Below are positions 44,201 to 54,810 of a stretch of 64,000 nucleotides of DNA, piece by piece (the first letter of the stretch is position 1; every line of letters begins with the position of its first letter). The notes under the pieces were generated by a model, which had not been told where the DNA came from, did not search any database, and worked only from the letters and a program-made list of their open reading frames with translations. The translations under genes and the position numbers were made by a program. Source of the DNA: Prado023 sp964418695 (GTDB taxonomy: Bacteria; Actinomycetota; Actinomycetes; S36-B12; CAIYMF01); NCBI GenBank assembly GCA_964418695.1, contig CAYQMN010000003.1, positions 1 to 64,000 on the forward strand. Reading direction: 5' to 3'.

Positions 44201-46630
44201 GTGACGCTGGCTCTCTACCGGACCTATCGACCGGGCACGTTGGCCGAAGTGATCGGACAGGAGCACGTCACTGGGCCGATGGCTCGGGCGCTGGACGCCG
44301 GGCGCACCCATCACGCGTACCTGCTGTCCGGGCCGCGCGGCTGCGGCAAGACCTCGACCGCGCGGATTCTGGCGCGCTCGATGAACTGCGTCGAAGGGCC
44401 CAGCTCGACCCCGTGCGGGAAGTGCCAGAGCTGCTTGGACCTGGCCCCCAACGGGCCCGGCTCGATCGACGTGGTCGAGCTGGACGCGGCCACGCACCGC
44501 GGCATCGACGACGCCCGAGACCTGCGCGAGAAGGCGATCTTCGCCCCGGCGGTCGGGCAGTACCGCGTCTACATCATCGACGAGGCCCATCAGCTCACCA
44601 AGGAGGCGGCCAACGCGCTGCTCAAGCTGATCGAGGAGCCACCGCCGCACCTGCGCTTCATCTTCGCCACCACCGAGCCGGACAAGATCCTGCCCACCAT
44701 CCGCTCGCGGACGTTCCACTACGGCTTCCGCTTGGTGCCTGCAGGCGTGCTGGCCGAGCACCTCGCGACGGTCTGTGACTCGGAGGGGGTCCCCGCGGAG
44801 ACGGCCGCCTTGGCCGCGGTCGCGCGGGCCGGGGCGGGCAGCGTGCGCGACAGCCTGTCCGTGCTGGGACAGCTGCTGGCTGGGGCAGGCCCGCAGGGGC
44901 TGACCTACGCCGATGCGGTGCTGACCCTGGGCCTGACCGACGACAGCCTGCTGGAGGCGTTCGTGCAGGCCTTGTCCGAGGGCTCGGTGGCCCAGATGTT
45001 CCAGGTGGTCGACCGGGTCATCGCAGGTGGGCACGATCCGCGTCGGTTCACCGCCGACCTGCTGGATCGCCTGCGCGACCTGCTCATCGTGCGGGCCGAC
45101 CCGGGAGCGCTGGCCAACGGCGTGATCGAGGTCGCCGACGACGCCGGCGAGCGACTCTTGACCCAGTCCCAGTCCCTGGGTCAGGCCGAGCTGTCCCGGG
45201 CCGCTGACCTAATCAACGCGGGCCTGTCCGAGCTCAAGGGCGCGACTGCGCCGCGCCTGCAGCTGGAGCTGCTCTGTGCCCGGCTGGCGCTGGCCCCGGC
45301 GCAGGGCGACGCGGGCGCGCTGCTCGCCCGCCTCGAGCGGCTGGAGCGTCAGCTGGCCTCGGGGGCGGTCGCGGCGGCGGCATCGTCAGTGACCGGCGTC
45401 TGCGCAGCCGGCGCCGGCGTCCCCAACGCTCCGGCTGCCGGTACCACCATCTCCGGGACGGGCGTAGCCGCTGCTGCGGCGACACCGGCTTCTGGTTCGG
45501 CTCCGGCCGGCGCAGCCGATCCGGCCCCGGTGGCCACGCCGGTCGAGATGCCCGCGACGGGATCGGGCCGTGGAGCCGGAGCCGCCCAGCCTGCCGCGGC
45601 CCAGCCTGCCGCGGCCCAGCCACCAGCCGGCCCACCCTCCGCGGCTGGCACCTCGGCGCCGGCGGGCCGGCAGACGGGTGGGGCAACCCCGCCGCGCCGG
45701 CCGCAGCTGCGCTCCCGGCAGTCCGGAGGCGACGCCACTGCGGCCATGCCGGCATCGGCGGGGAGAGCCGGTGGCGAGCCGGCCACCATCAGCGCTGCCG
45801 CCGCTTCCGCTGCTCCGGATTCCGATTCGGCCTCGGCCCAGGTTCCGCCCACCGGACGGAACCCGGCGCCGCGCACGTCGGCGCCCGCGACCCATGACCG
45901 CACCCAGGCCGCCCCCTCGACGGCGGCTGGCGGATCGGCGACCCGCGGCGGCGCTGGGGACACGGACGCCGGGGAGCAGGCCGGGCAGGCGGGCCTCGCG
46001 CGCGTGAAGGAGGCCTGGGAGTCGGTCCTGGAGGCGCTGTTCGGCGCGAGCCGCGTGGCCTGGACCGCGTTCGGCGGTGCTCGGCCGCTGTCCCTGCAGG
46101 ACGGAGTGCTGGCGGTCGGGGTGCCCGAGGCCGGGGCGGTCCGGGCCATCACCCTGCGCGGCCACGACGAGCGGCTGCGGCAGGTGCTCATCGACGTGCT
46201 CGGCCTGGACGTGTCCGTCGACGTGATGCACGAGGGCCGAGCCGCGGCGCCGGCTGCCGCGCCGAGTCCGGCGGCCGGCTCCGCGGGCTCCCGAGGAGCC
46301 GCTCGCCCAGCCGGTCAGTCGAGCGGACCCGGCGGGCGGGGTGGGCGGGGCGGGCCGGGGAGGCAGGAAGGGCCCGGGACGCAGGGAGGGCCCGCCGCGG
46401 GGGGCGGTTCCAGTGCGGGGGGCGACGCGTCGGGACCCGGCACAGCGTCCACCGGAGCAACCAGCCGGGCGGCTGCGGTCGGGCGCGCGGTCGCGGCGAG
46501 CCAGAGCACGCCGGCCGAGGTGCCCGACGAGCCCAGCGACGACGACCCGGACTTTGCCGGGGGTGACGGCCTGGCCCTGATCGAGCGCGAGCTGGGTGCG
46601 CGCACCATCGGCGAGATCGACCACGCGTAG
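44201..46630 (+). CDS. dnaX: DNA polymerase III subunits gamma and tau
   Basis: 809 aa clamp-loader ATPase. It starts LALYRTYRPGTLAEVIGQEH and has Walker A LLSGPRGCGKTSTARILA, zinc cysteines in MNCVEGPSSTPCGKCQSC, and IIDEAHQLTKEAANALLKL. A long Ala/Pro-rich linker (about 390-590) separates it from a tau-type C-terminal domain (VKEAWESVLEALFGASRVAW). The GTG at 44201 is chosen because TAGGGT (44188-44193) precedes it by 7 bases (leaderless); the open frame upstream is unlikely to be coding. The linker includes 15-base repeats (AAQPA) near 45590-45620. Confidence 0.95.
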   Translation: MTLALYRTYRPGTLAEVIGQEHVTGPMARALDAGRTHHAYLLSGPRGCGKTSTARILARSMNCVEGPSSTPCGKCQSCLDLAPNGPGSIDVVELDAATHRGIDDARDLREKAIFAPAVGQYRVYIIDEAHQLTKEAANALLKLIEEPPPHLRFIFATTEPDKILPTIRSRTFHYGFRLVPAGVLAEHLATVCDSEGVPAETAALAAVARAGAGSVRDSLSVLGQLLAGAGPQGLTYADAVLTLGLTDDSLLEAFVQALSEGSVAQMFQVVDRVIAGGHDPRRFTADLLDRLRDLLIVRADPGALANGVIEVADDAGERLLTQSQSLGQAELSRAADLINAGLSELKGATAPRLQLELLCARLALAPAQGDAGALLARLERLERQLASGAVAAAASSVTGVCAAGAGVPNAPAAGTTISGTGVAAAAATPASGSAPAGAADPAPVATPVEMPATGSGRGAGAAQPAAAQPAAAQPPAGPPSAAGTSAPAGRQTGGATPPRRPQLRSRQSGGDATAAMPASAGRAGGEPATISAAAASAAPDSDSASAQVPPTGRNPAPRTSAPATHDRTQAAPSTAAGGSATRGGAGDTDAGEQAGQAGLARVKEAWESVLEALFGASRVAWTAFGGARPLSLQDGVLAVGVPEAGAVRAITLRGHDERLRQVLIDVLGLDVSVDVMHEGRAAAPAAAPSPAAGSAGSRGAARPAGQSSGPGGRGGRGGPGRQEGPGTQGGPAAGGGSSAGGDASGPGTASTGATSRAAAVGRAVAASQSTPAEVPDEPSDDDPDFAGGDGLALIERELGARTIGEIDHA

Positions 46631-46642
46631 GCGGGTGCGCAC

Positions 46643-47245
46643 ATGTACGAAGGTGTGATCCAGGACGTCATCGACGCACTCGGCCGGCTGCCCGGGATCG
46701 GTCCCAAGGGGGCTCAGCGGATCGCGTTCCACCTGCTCAAGACCGATCCGGAGGAGGTCACGGCGCTGGCCGAGGTGCTGGTCGCGCTGCGCGAGCAGGT
46801 CCGGTTCTGCCAGGAGTGCGGCAACGTCTCCCAGGACGAGGTGTGCAGCATCTGCCGGGACAGTCGCCGGGACCCGTCCCTGCTGTGCGTGGTGGAGGAG
46901 AGCCGCGACGTGGTCGCCATCGAGCGGACCCGCGAGTTTCGCGGCAAGTACCACGTCCTGGGCGGGGCGATCAGCCCGATGGACGGCATCGGCCCGGACG
47001 ACCTGCGCATCCGCGAGCTGGTCACCCGGCTGGCTGACGGCGTCGTGACCGAGGTCATCATCGCCACCGACCCCAACCTGGAGGGCGAGGCCACCGCGAC
47101 CTACCTGGCCCGGATGCTCGCCCCGATGGGGCTGACCGTCTCCCGTCCGGCCAGCGGCCTGCCGGTCGGCGGAGACCTCGAGTTCGCCGACGAGGTGACC
47201 CTGGGCCGGGCGCTGGAGGGTCGGCGGCGCATCGGCGGCAGCTGA
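46643..47245 (+). CDS. recR: Recombination mediator protein RecR
   Basis: 200 aa, full length. HhH segment LGRLPGIGPKGAQRIAFHLL, a C4 zinc finger (FCQECGNVS, CSICRD), and a TOPRIM domain (LCVVEESRDVVAIERT, YHVLGGAISPMDGIGPDDLR). It works with RecF and RecO at gapped DNA. It follows dnaX by 12 bases without the ybaB gene that usually lies between them. Confidence 0.97.
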   Translation: MYEGVIQDVIDALGRLPGIGPKGAQRIAFHLLKTDPEEVTALAEVLVALREQVRFCQECGNVSQDEVCSICRDSRRDPSLLCVVEESRDVVAIERTREFRGKYHVLGGAISPMDGIGPDDLRIRELVTRLADGVVTEVIIATDPNLEGEATATYLARMLAPMGLTVSRPASGLPVGGDLEFADEVTLGRALEGRRRIGGS

Positions 47246-47331
47246 GCCCAGACCCACGCGTGCGGCCGGTGGGGCGGCTGCTGGCTCGGCCGCCCGTTCC
47301 CTGAGCCGCCGCCGACTTCGTGCTGCGCGAC

Positions 47332-47337
47332 TAGAAT
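47332..47337 (+). promoter_or_regulatory. -10 element of the lysC-asd operon
   Basis: TAGAAT, 36 bases before the lysC ATG; the leader contains AGGAG as ribosome-binding site. Confidence 0.5.
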
Positions 47338-47373
47338 CGCCGGCGACCCTTCGTCTCGGACCAGGAGATCGGC

Positions 47374-48674
<1,301 letters not shown>

Positions 48675-48678
<4 letters not shown>

Positions 48679-49715
48679 GCGTGAACATTGCGATCGTGGG
48701 CGCCACCGGACAGGTCGGCGGGGTCATGCGCCGCCTGCTCGACGAGTCGAGCATCGACGTGGGCTCGGTGCGCTACCTGGCCAGTGCCCGGTCGGCGGGC
48801 ACCCAGCTTCCGTGGCGAGGCACCCAGGTCACCGTGGAGGACGCCGACACCGCGGACCTCGCGGGCATCGACATCGCCCTGTTCTCGGCCGGGGCGACCA
48901 CCTCGCGCCGGCTGGCAGCCCGGTTCGCCGAGGCGGGGGCGATCGTCGTGGACAACTCCTCGGCCTGGCGGATGGACCCCGACGTGCCCCTGGTCGTGTC
49001 CGAGGTCAACCCCGAGCACCTGGACCGGATCGGCAAGGGGATCGTGGCCAACCCCAACTGCACGACCATGGCCGCGATGCCGGTGCTGCGCCCGCTGCAC
49101 GAGGAGGCCGGGCTGCGCCGGCTCGTGGTCAGCAGCTACCAGGCGGTCTCGGGCAGCGGGCTGGCCGGGGTCAGCGAGCTGGCCGACCAGCTGGCCGCGG
49201 GGCTGACTCAGGACGTCACCGCGCTGGTCCATGACGGGGCGGCGGTGACGTTGCCCGCGCCGGCGAAGTACGTGGCGCCCATCGCGTTCGACGTGATCCC
49301 GCTGGCCGGCAGCATCGTCGACGACGGGTCCGAGGAGACCGACGAGGAGCAGAAGCTGCGCAACGAGAGCCGCAAGATCCTCGACATCCCCGACCTGGCG
49401 GTCAGCGGCACCTGCGTGCGGGTGCCGGTGTTCACCGGCCACTCGCTGAGCATCAACGCCGAGTTCGAGCGGCCGCTCTCCCCGCAGCGAGCCCGCGAGC
49501 TGCTGGAGGACGCGCCGGGTGTGGCCTGGTCGGATGTGCCGACGCCGCTGCAGGCGGCCGGCGCCGACCCGTCGTTCGTGGGGCGGGTCCGCCAGGACAG
49601 CAGCGTGCCCGACGGCCGCGGGCTGGCGCTGTTCGTCGCCAACGACAACCTGCGCAAGGGCGCCGCCCTGAACGCCGTGCAGATCGCGGCGCTGCTGGCC
49701 GACCGGCTGTCCTGA
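48675..49715 (+). CDS. asd: Aspartate-semialdehyde dehydrogenase
   Basis: 346 aa. NADP-binding IVGATGQVGGVMRRLLDES, the catalytic Cys in VANPNCTTMAAMPVLRPLH, and RVPVFTGHSLSINAEFERP with the active-site His. It converts aspartyl phosphate to the semialdehyde used for lysine, diaminopimelate, threonine and methionine. Translationally coupled to lysC. Confidence 0.97.
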
Positions 49716-49787
49716 CCTGACCGGACCCGTCCGCCGCGGGCGGTTTGGGGATGGGGCACGCGGCGCGTAGAATTCGGGGCGCACCTT

Positions 49788-49861
<74 letters not shown>

Positions 49862-49868
49862 CGCATGA

Positions 49869-49906
49869 CAGGCCCCGGGCCGTCGCCAGCCGACGCCCGG
49901 GGCCTG
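49869..49906 (+). terminator. Strong hairpin after tRNA-Pro
   Basis: CAGGCCCCGGGC and GCCCGGGGCCTG pair over 12 bases, with a further CGTCG/CGACG inside; it starts 8 bases past the tRNA. A short TTCCC follows. Confidence 0.8.
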
Positions 49907-50021
49907 TTCCCGTGTCCGGGCAGGGTGGGGTGCCTGGCGCTCGGGGTGAGGTCTAGACGGGCTCGACCGGGGGGTTGAGGTCTCAGGCCGGTTCGGCTGG
50001 TGAGGGGTTGGGGGGTGCCGG

Positions 50022-50936
50022 TCAGGTCCAGCGGCCGGACAGCCAGGTGCGGTGGCGCTCCACGTCGGCGTCGTCGCCCATGTGACCGACGGTGGTGACC
50101 TCGGCGACGGCCCCGGGGATCCGCGCGGCCAGCCAGTCGCCGTGGGCGGCCGGAACCAGCGTGTCGGCGCGGCCGTAGCTCAGGCGCACAGGGATGCGGA
50201 TCGAGGCGGGGTCGAAGCCCCACGGCTTCACGAAGGCCAGGTCGTCGTCCACCCAGCCGTCCACCCCGTGCGCCAGGCTCTCGGTGGTCTGGGCGCGCAT
50301 CGAGGCGTAGTGGCGGGCCATCTGGGCGCGGTCGGACTCGTCCATCTCGTAGTTGTCACCCAGCGGATTCGAGTTGCCCGACGCGAACCGCGCGAGCAGG
50401 CCAGCGCGCTCCCGCACGCACACCGCCCGGATCGCGGCCTCCCCGTCCCGCGCCGCCTGGAACTCCTCCACGTTGCCCCCGGTCATCCCCGCCAGCCACG
50501 CGTCCTCGGCCAGGCCGTCCTCCCCGAAGGGAGCCACCGACACGACCGCCAGGCAGCGCAGCGCTCGGTCCGGATGAGCGGCTGCCAGGGCCAGCGCGTG
50601 CGGCCCGCCGCCGGAGCCACCGGTGACGGCGTACTGGTCGATGCCCATGTGGTCGAGCAGGTCCTCGATGTCGGGTACGAAGTCGGCCACCTGCCGTCCG
50701 GGCCGGCGGTCGGACTGGCCGTACCCGGCGCGGTCCACGCTGATCCGCCGGATGCCCAGCCGCGCGTCGATGCCGGGCTCCGGGGAGAACCAGGCGATCC
50801 GGCTGCCCGGGGTTCCGTGGATCCACAGGACGGGCACCCCGCTCGGATCGCCCCATTCCGCGGCGGTCAGCTGGCGGCCGTCGCGGGTGGTGATGCGGTG
50901 CTCCAGGTGGTCGGGCACCTCGGGGTTCTCCGGCAT
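50022..50936 (-). CDS. Alpha/beta hydrolase
   Basis: 304 aa from ATG at 50936. Oxyanion loop in LWIHGTPGSRIAW, nucleophile elbow GGSGGGPHALALAAAHPD (Ser), Asp in YGRADTLVPAAHG, and His in TTVGHMGDD. The fold and triad are complete, so it is probably active on a small ester or related bond. Substrate unknown. Confidence 0.88.
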   Translation of the reverse strand: MPENPEVPDHLEHRITTRDGRQLTAAEWGDPSGVPVLWIHGTPGSRIAWFSPEPGIDARLGIRRISVDRAGYGQSDRRPGRQVADFVPDIEDLLDHMGIDQYAVTGGSGGGPHALALAAAHPDRALRCLAVVSVAPFGEDGLAEDAWLAGMTGGNVEEFQAARDGEAAIRAVCVRERAGLLARFASGNSNPLGDNYEMDESDRAQMARHYASMRAQTTESLAHGVDGWVDDDLAFVKPWGFDPASIRIPVRLSYGRADTLVPAAHGDWLAARIPGAVAEVTTVGHMGDDADVERHRTWLSGRWT

Positions 50937-50988
50937 GGTCGCCTCCGCGAAGCGGTCCGCACGCCGCTGCGGCGGCGGAGTCAGGTGG

Positions 50989-51933
50989 TCAGGTGATCGT
51001 GAGCAGCGTGGCCTCGGGCCGGCAGGCCACGCGGATCGGGGCATAGGGGTTCGTGCCCAGCCCGGCGGACACGTGCAGCTGGGCCCCGCGCCAGCTCGAG
51101 GCGCCCCGGGCTTGGGAGTTGGGCAGGTCGCAGTTGGTGACCAGGGGGTCCAGCATCGGGATGCCCACCTGGCCGCCGTGGGTGTGCCCACACAGGATGA
51201 GCTCGGCCCCGTCTGAAGCCATCGCATCCAGCACGCGCGCGTACGGGGCGTGTGCGACTCCCAGGTGCAGATCGGCCGCGGGGTCGAACGGGCCGGCCAC
51301 CTCGGCGTACCGGTCCCGGTGGATGTGCGGGTCGTCCACACCGCGGGCGTCGATCCGCCAGCCGGCCACCTCGACGGTGGCGCGAGCGTTGTCGAGGTCA
51401 TGCCAGCCGGCGTCGGCCAGGCCCTGCGCGAGCGGCGTGATGTCGATCGTCGCGGCCTTCGTCTTGACCCGACTCGGACCGGAGAAGTAGCGCACCGGGT
51501 TGGTCCGCCGCGGCCGGTAGTAGTCGTTGCTCCCCCGGACGTAGGCCCCGGCCCCGCCGAGGAGGGGGTCCAGCGCTGCCAGGGCGAGTCGGGGGCCGTC
51601 GACGTCGCCGAGCAGGTCGCCGGTGATGACGGTCAGATCGGGGGCGAGTGAGGCCAGTCCCTGGACCCACGCGATCCGGTCGGTGTCACGCGGGCTCAGG
51701 TGCAGGTCGGACAGGTGCAGCACGGTGAGGGGGCCCGGGGTGGGCCGCTCCAGCCGCAGGTCGACGCGGCGCAGCGTGTACTGGCGGGCCTCCCACAGCG
51801 CGTAGGCCGTGGTGGCGGTCCCGGCCGCCAGGCCCGCGGCCAGGCCGGCACCCAGGACGCTGGCAACGCGGCGGGCAGACACGAGGGACAGTCTGACAGG
51901 GCGGGCCGCGAGCCGCCGGGCGCCGGAGGGCAC
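50989..51933 (-). CDS. Membrane-anchored metallophosphoesterase (YkuE-like)
   Basis: 314 aa. An N-terminal signal anchor (SVLGAGLAAGLAAGTATTAY) is followed by a calcineurin-type phosphoesterase with VLHLSDLHLSPRD, VITGDLLGD, a GNHD-equivalent YVRGSNDYYR, and ILCGHTHGGQVGIP. It resembles YkuE-type phosphodiesterases near class A PBPs in actinobacteria. The GTG at 51933 gives the longest form; a GTG at 51882 is a plausible alternative. Confidence 0.88.
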   Translation of the reverse strand: MPSGARRLAARPVRLSLVSARRVASVLGAGLAAGLAAGTATTAYALWEARQYTLRRVDLRLERPTPGPLTVLHLSDLHLSPRDTDRIAWVQGLASLAPDLTVITGDLLGDVDGPRLALAALDPLLGGAGAYVRGSNDYYRPRRTNPVRYFSGPSRVKTKAATIDITPLAQGLADAGWHDLDNARATVEVAGWRIDARGVDDPHIHRDRYAEVAGPFDPAADLHLGVAHAPYARVLDAMASDGAELILCGHTHGGQVGIPMLDPLVTNCDLPNSQARGASSWRGAQLHVSAGLGTNPYAPIRVACRPEATLLTIT

Positions 51934-51963
51934 GCGCGCGGTGCCCGGGCCACAATGCCTCCC

Positions 51964-52425
51964 ATGACCCAGCTCAAGGCACGCCTGCAGTCCGACCTCA
52001 CCGAGGCGATCCGCTCGCGCAGCGAAGTGACCTCCGCCACGCTGCGGATGGCGCTGGCCGCGATCACCACCGAGGAGGTGGCGGGCAAGGCCGCGCGCAC
52101 GCTCACCGACGACGAGGTGACCGCCGTGCTGACCCGCGAGGCCAAGAAGCGCCGCGAGGCCTCGACCGCCTTCCGGGACGCCGGTCGCACCGAGCTCGCG
52201 GATCGGGAGGACGCCGAGCTGGCGGTCCTGGCCACCTACCTGCCGGAGCCGCTGTCCGCGGACCAGGTCGCCGGGCTGGTGCGCCAGGCCGTGGCCGACG
52301 CCGTAGCCGCCGGCGTCACTGGCCGCGCCGCCATGGGCACGGTGATGAAGGTGCTGACCCCGCAGGTCGCAGGTCGGTTCGACGGTGGCCAGCTGGCGGC
52401 ACTCGTGCGCGAGGCCTTGGGCTGA
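51964..52425 (+). CDS. GatB/YqeY domain protein
   Basis: 153 aa: LKARLQSDLTEAIRSRSEVT, REAKKRREASTAFRDAGRTE, LAVLATYLPEPLSADQVAGL and MGTVMKVLTPQVAGRFDGGQ are the YqeY pattern. The domain is found in GatB where it assists tRNA-dependent amidation; the stand-alone role is unclear. The ATG has a CACAAT element 7 bases upstream (leaderless-type). Divergent from the phosphoesterase. Confidence 0.92.
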   Translation: MTQLKARLQSDLTEAIRSRSEVTSATLRMALAAITTEEVAGKAARTLTDDEVTAVLTREAKKRREASTAFRDAGRTELADREDAELAVLATYLPEPLSADQVAGLVRQAVADAVAAGVTGRAAMGTVMKVLTPQVAGRFDGGQLAALVREALG

Positions 52426-52475
52426 ACCGCCCCGCGCGGCAGCTCAGCCGAGCCGTCCCGGGTGGGCTGGGTGGG

Positions 52476-54764
52476 TCAGGGCTGGGTGCCCGGCTGGGTC
52501 GCGGCTCCGGTGCCCGCGGCACCCTGACCGGCCCCCGTTCCCACGCTGGTGCCGGCGTCGGCCGCGCCCTGTCCCTGGGTCGTCGGGGGCGAGTAGCGGT
52601 ACGCGGGAGGCCGGATGCTGCCGCCCTGGCGAGCCGCCTTGAGGTTCCACTCGTTGCGCAGATCCATCGCCACCGCCGGGGAGTCCTTGAGCGCGCCGAG
52701 CATGGACGCCTTCCAGACCGGTCCGGGGATCGACAGGCCGAACACCTCGCGGTAGTAGCGGCCGTTGATCGTCAGGTTGGTCAGCGGGTGCCGGTAGGCG
52801 CCACGCGGGTCGTAGACCATGACGGCCGCGCTCATGTCCGGGGTGGCGCCGGCGAACCACACGGCCGCGTGGTTGTTGATCGTGCCGGTCTTGCCGGTGG
52901 TGTCCCGGCCCAGGGTCATCTGGGCGCCGGTGCGGCCCGGGATGCTCCCGTCGACCACGTTGGTCAGGATCGCGGCGGTCGCGTCGGCGACGTTGCGCGT
53001 GATGACCTGCTCGCACTTGGACGCAGGCACCGGGATGGACTTGCCGTCCCGATCGGTGATCTTGGTGATGACCCGCGGCTTGCAGTAGACGCCGTGCGCG
53101 GAGATCGTGGCGTAGGCGTTGGCCATCGTGAGCGGCGAGACCTCGGTGGAGCCCAGAGTGAACGAGGCCACCTCGGCGGAGGCACCGCTGGGCAGCGTGT
53201 CGCCCAGGTCCTCACCCGTCGCGTGCGTGACGCCCATGCGCCGCGCCGCGTCCACCGTCTCGCAGAGACCGGCCTCCTTCTCCAGCCCCACGAAGAACGT
53301 GTTCACCGAGTAGGCCGCACCCTGGAACATGTTGAAGGTGCCCGACCGCGTGGAGTTGCGCACCACGAACGGCTGGGTGCCGCCACTCTTCGGGCCGGTC
53401 AGCAGGGCACCGCTGCACCCGGTGAAGCCGGTGAACGCCTTGCCGTTGGGGGAGTTGAGGGTGGCGTAGGGGCTGACGCCCTTCTCCAGGGCGGCCACGA
53501 GCGTGAACACCTTGAACGTCGAGCCGGCGGCGGCCCCCTGGCCACCCCCGTCGGGGCGGTTCACGGCCAGGTTGTAGGCGGTCTTGCCCGGCGTGTTCTC
53601 GTCGGTCCCCCAGGTCGTGTTCTGGGCCATGGCCTGGATGTTGCCCGTGCCGGGCTCGATCATCGCGATGGCGACGGCCTTCTGGCTGGGGTCCTTGGGC
53701 GGGATGGTCTTCATCACCGCGTTGGTGGCCGCGCGCTGGGCCTTCATGTTCAGGGTCGTGTAGATCTTGTAGCCGCCGGCCTTCCACGCCGCGGCGCGCT
53801 GCTCCGGGGTGTTGCCGAGCGCGTTGAGCGCCTTGACCTGGCGCACGGCGTAGTCGCAGAAGTACGGCGCATACGCGGTGGTGCACCCGTTGTAGAGGGT
53901 CTGGGGCTTCAGGTAGCTCTTGACCTTCTTGGCCTTGGCCGCGCGCGCCTGGTCGACGGTGATGTAGTTCAGCTCGGCCATCCGGTTGAGCACCACGTCC
54001 CGGCGAGCCTGGGACAGCTTGGGGTTCAGCAGCGGATCGAAGCGGGTGGGCTGCTGGACGATGCCGGCCAGGGTCGCGGCCTCGACCAGGGTCAGCTCAG
54101 AGGCGTGCTTGGAGAAGTAGCGCTGGCTGGCCGCCTCGACGCCGTAGGCCCGCGACCCGTAGTAGCTGATGTTCAGGTAGCGCTGGAGGATCTCCTGCTT
54201 GGTCAGGCGCTTCTCCAGGGCCAGCGCGTAGCGCATCTCCCGCAGCTTGCGGGTGATGGTGTCCTCCCGGGCCGCAGCCTGCTGCTCCTTGTCGACCGCG
54301 GCCGTGACCAGCACGTTCTTCACGTACTGCATCGTCAGCGTGGAGCCGCCCTGGCTGATCTCGCCCGCGCCCAGATTGGTCAGCGCCGCACGGGTCATGC
54401 CGCGCAGGTCGACGCCGTTGTGCTCGAAGAACCTGGAGTCCTCGATCGCCACGACCGCCTGCTGCATGACCTCGGACACGTCGTCGAGCGGGACCTCGAC
54501 GCGGTTCTCGTCGTAGATCGTCGCGATCTTCTTGCCGTCGGCCGCGTACACCACGGTCCGCACCGGCAGCGCCGGCTCGCGGAACTCGGCGGGCAGATCC
54601 TCGAAGGACTCCACCGAGTCGCGCGCCGTGAGGCTCACCGGGCCAAGGAACGGCAGCGTCATGCCGGCGACGACCAGGCCGGCCAGGCCCGCCACGGCGA
54701 CGAAGCCGAAGAGGCTGGTGGTGGCGAGGGTCAGGGAACGGCGCTTGCGGGTTGGACGTGGCAC
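52476..54764 (-). CDS. ponA: Class A penicillin-binding protein (bifunctional)
   Basis: 762 aa. One N-terminal membrane helix (ATTSLFGFVAVAGLAGLVVA). Glycosyltransferase domain (GT51): AVVAIEDSRFFEHNGVDLRG (catalytic Glu), GGSTLTMQYVKNVL, KREILQ-type KQEILQRYLNISYYG. Transpeptidase domain: SxxK in AAGSTFKVFTL, SVN in AAYSVNTFFV, KTG in DTTGKTGTINNHA. The C-terminus is a Gly/Ala/Gln-rich tail with no PASTA repeats. It polymerises and cross-links peptidoglycan. Confidence 0.95.
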   Translation of the reverse strand: MPRPTRKRRSLTLATTSLFGFVAVAGLAGLVVAGMTLPFLGPVSLTARDSVESFEDLPAEFREPALPVRTVVYAADGKKIATIYDENRVEVPLDDVSEVMQQAVVAIEDSRFFEHNGVDLRGMTRAALTNLGAGEISQGGSTLTMQYVKNVLVTAAVDKEQQAAAREDTITRKLREMRYALALEKRLTKQEILQRYLNISYYGSRAYGVEAASQRYFSKHASELTLVEAATLAGIVQQPTRFDPLLNPKLSQARRDVVLNRMAELNYITVDQARAAKAKKVKSYLKPQTLYNGCTTAYAPYFCDYAVRQVKALNALGNTPEQRAAAWKAGGYKIYTTLNMKAQRAATNAVMKTIPPKDPSQKAVAIAMIEPGTGNIQAMAQNTTWGTDENTPGKTAYNLAVNRPDGGGQGAAAGSTFKVFTLVAALEKGVSPYATLNSPNGKAFTGFTGCSGALLTGPKSGGTQPFVVRNSTRSGTFNMFQGAAYSVNTFFVGLEKEAGLCETVDAARRMGVTHATGEDLGDTLPSGASAEVASFTLGSTEVSPLTMANAYATISAHGVYCKPRVITKITDRDGKSIPVPASKCEQVITRNVADATAAILTNVVDGSIPGRTGAQMTLGRDTTGKTGTINNHAAVWFAGATPDMSAAVMVYDPRGAYRHPLTNLTINGRYYREVFGLSIPGPVWKASMLGALKDSPAVAMDLRNEWNLKAARQGGSIRPPAYRYSPPTTQGQGAADAGTSVGTGAGQGAAGTGAATQPGTQP

Positions 54765-54810
54765 CCCCCGATCCTACGGCAGGGGCCTATGTGCTAATGC
54801 GTGGCCTTGG

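Noticed and set aside
45585..45625. 15-base repeats in dnaX as a separate element
   Set aside because: They encode AAQPA units in a low-complexity linker and are explained by coding-sequence slippage.
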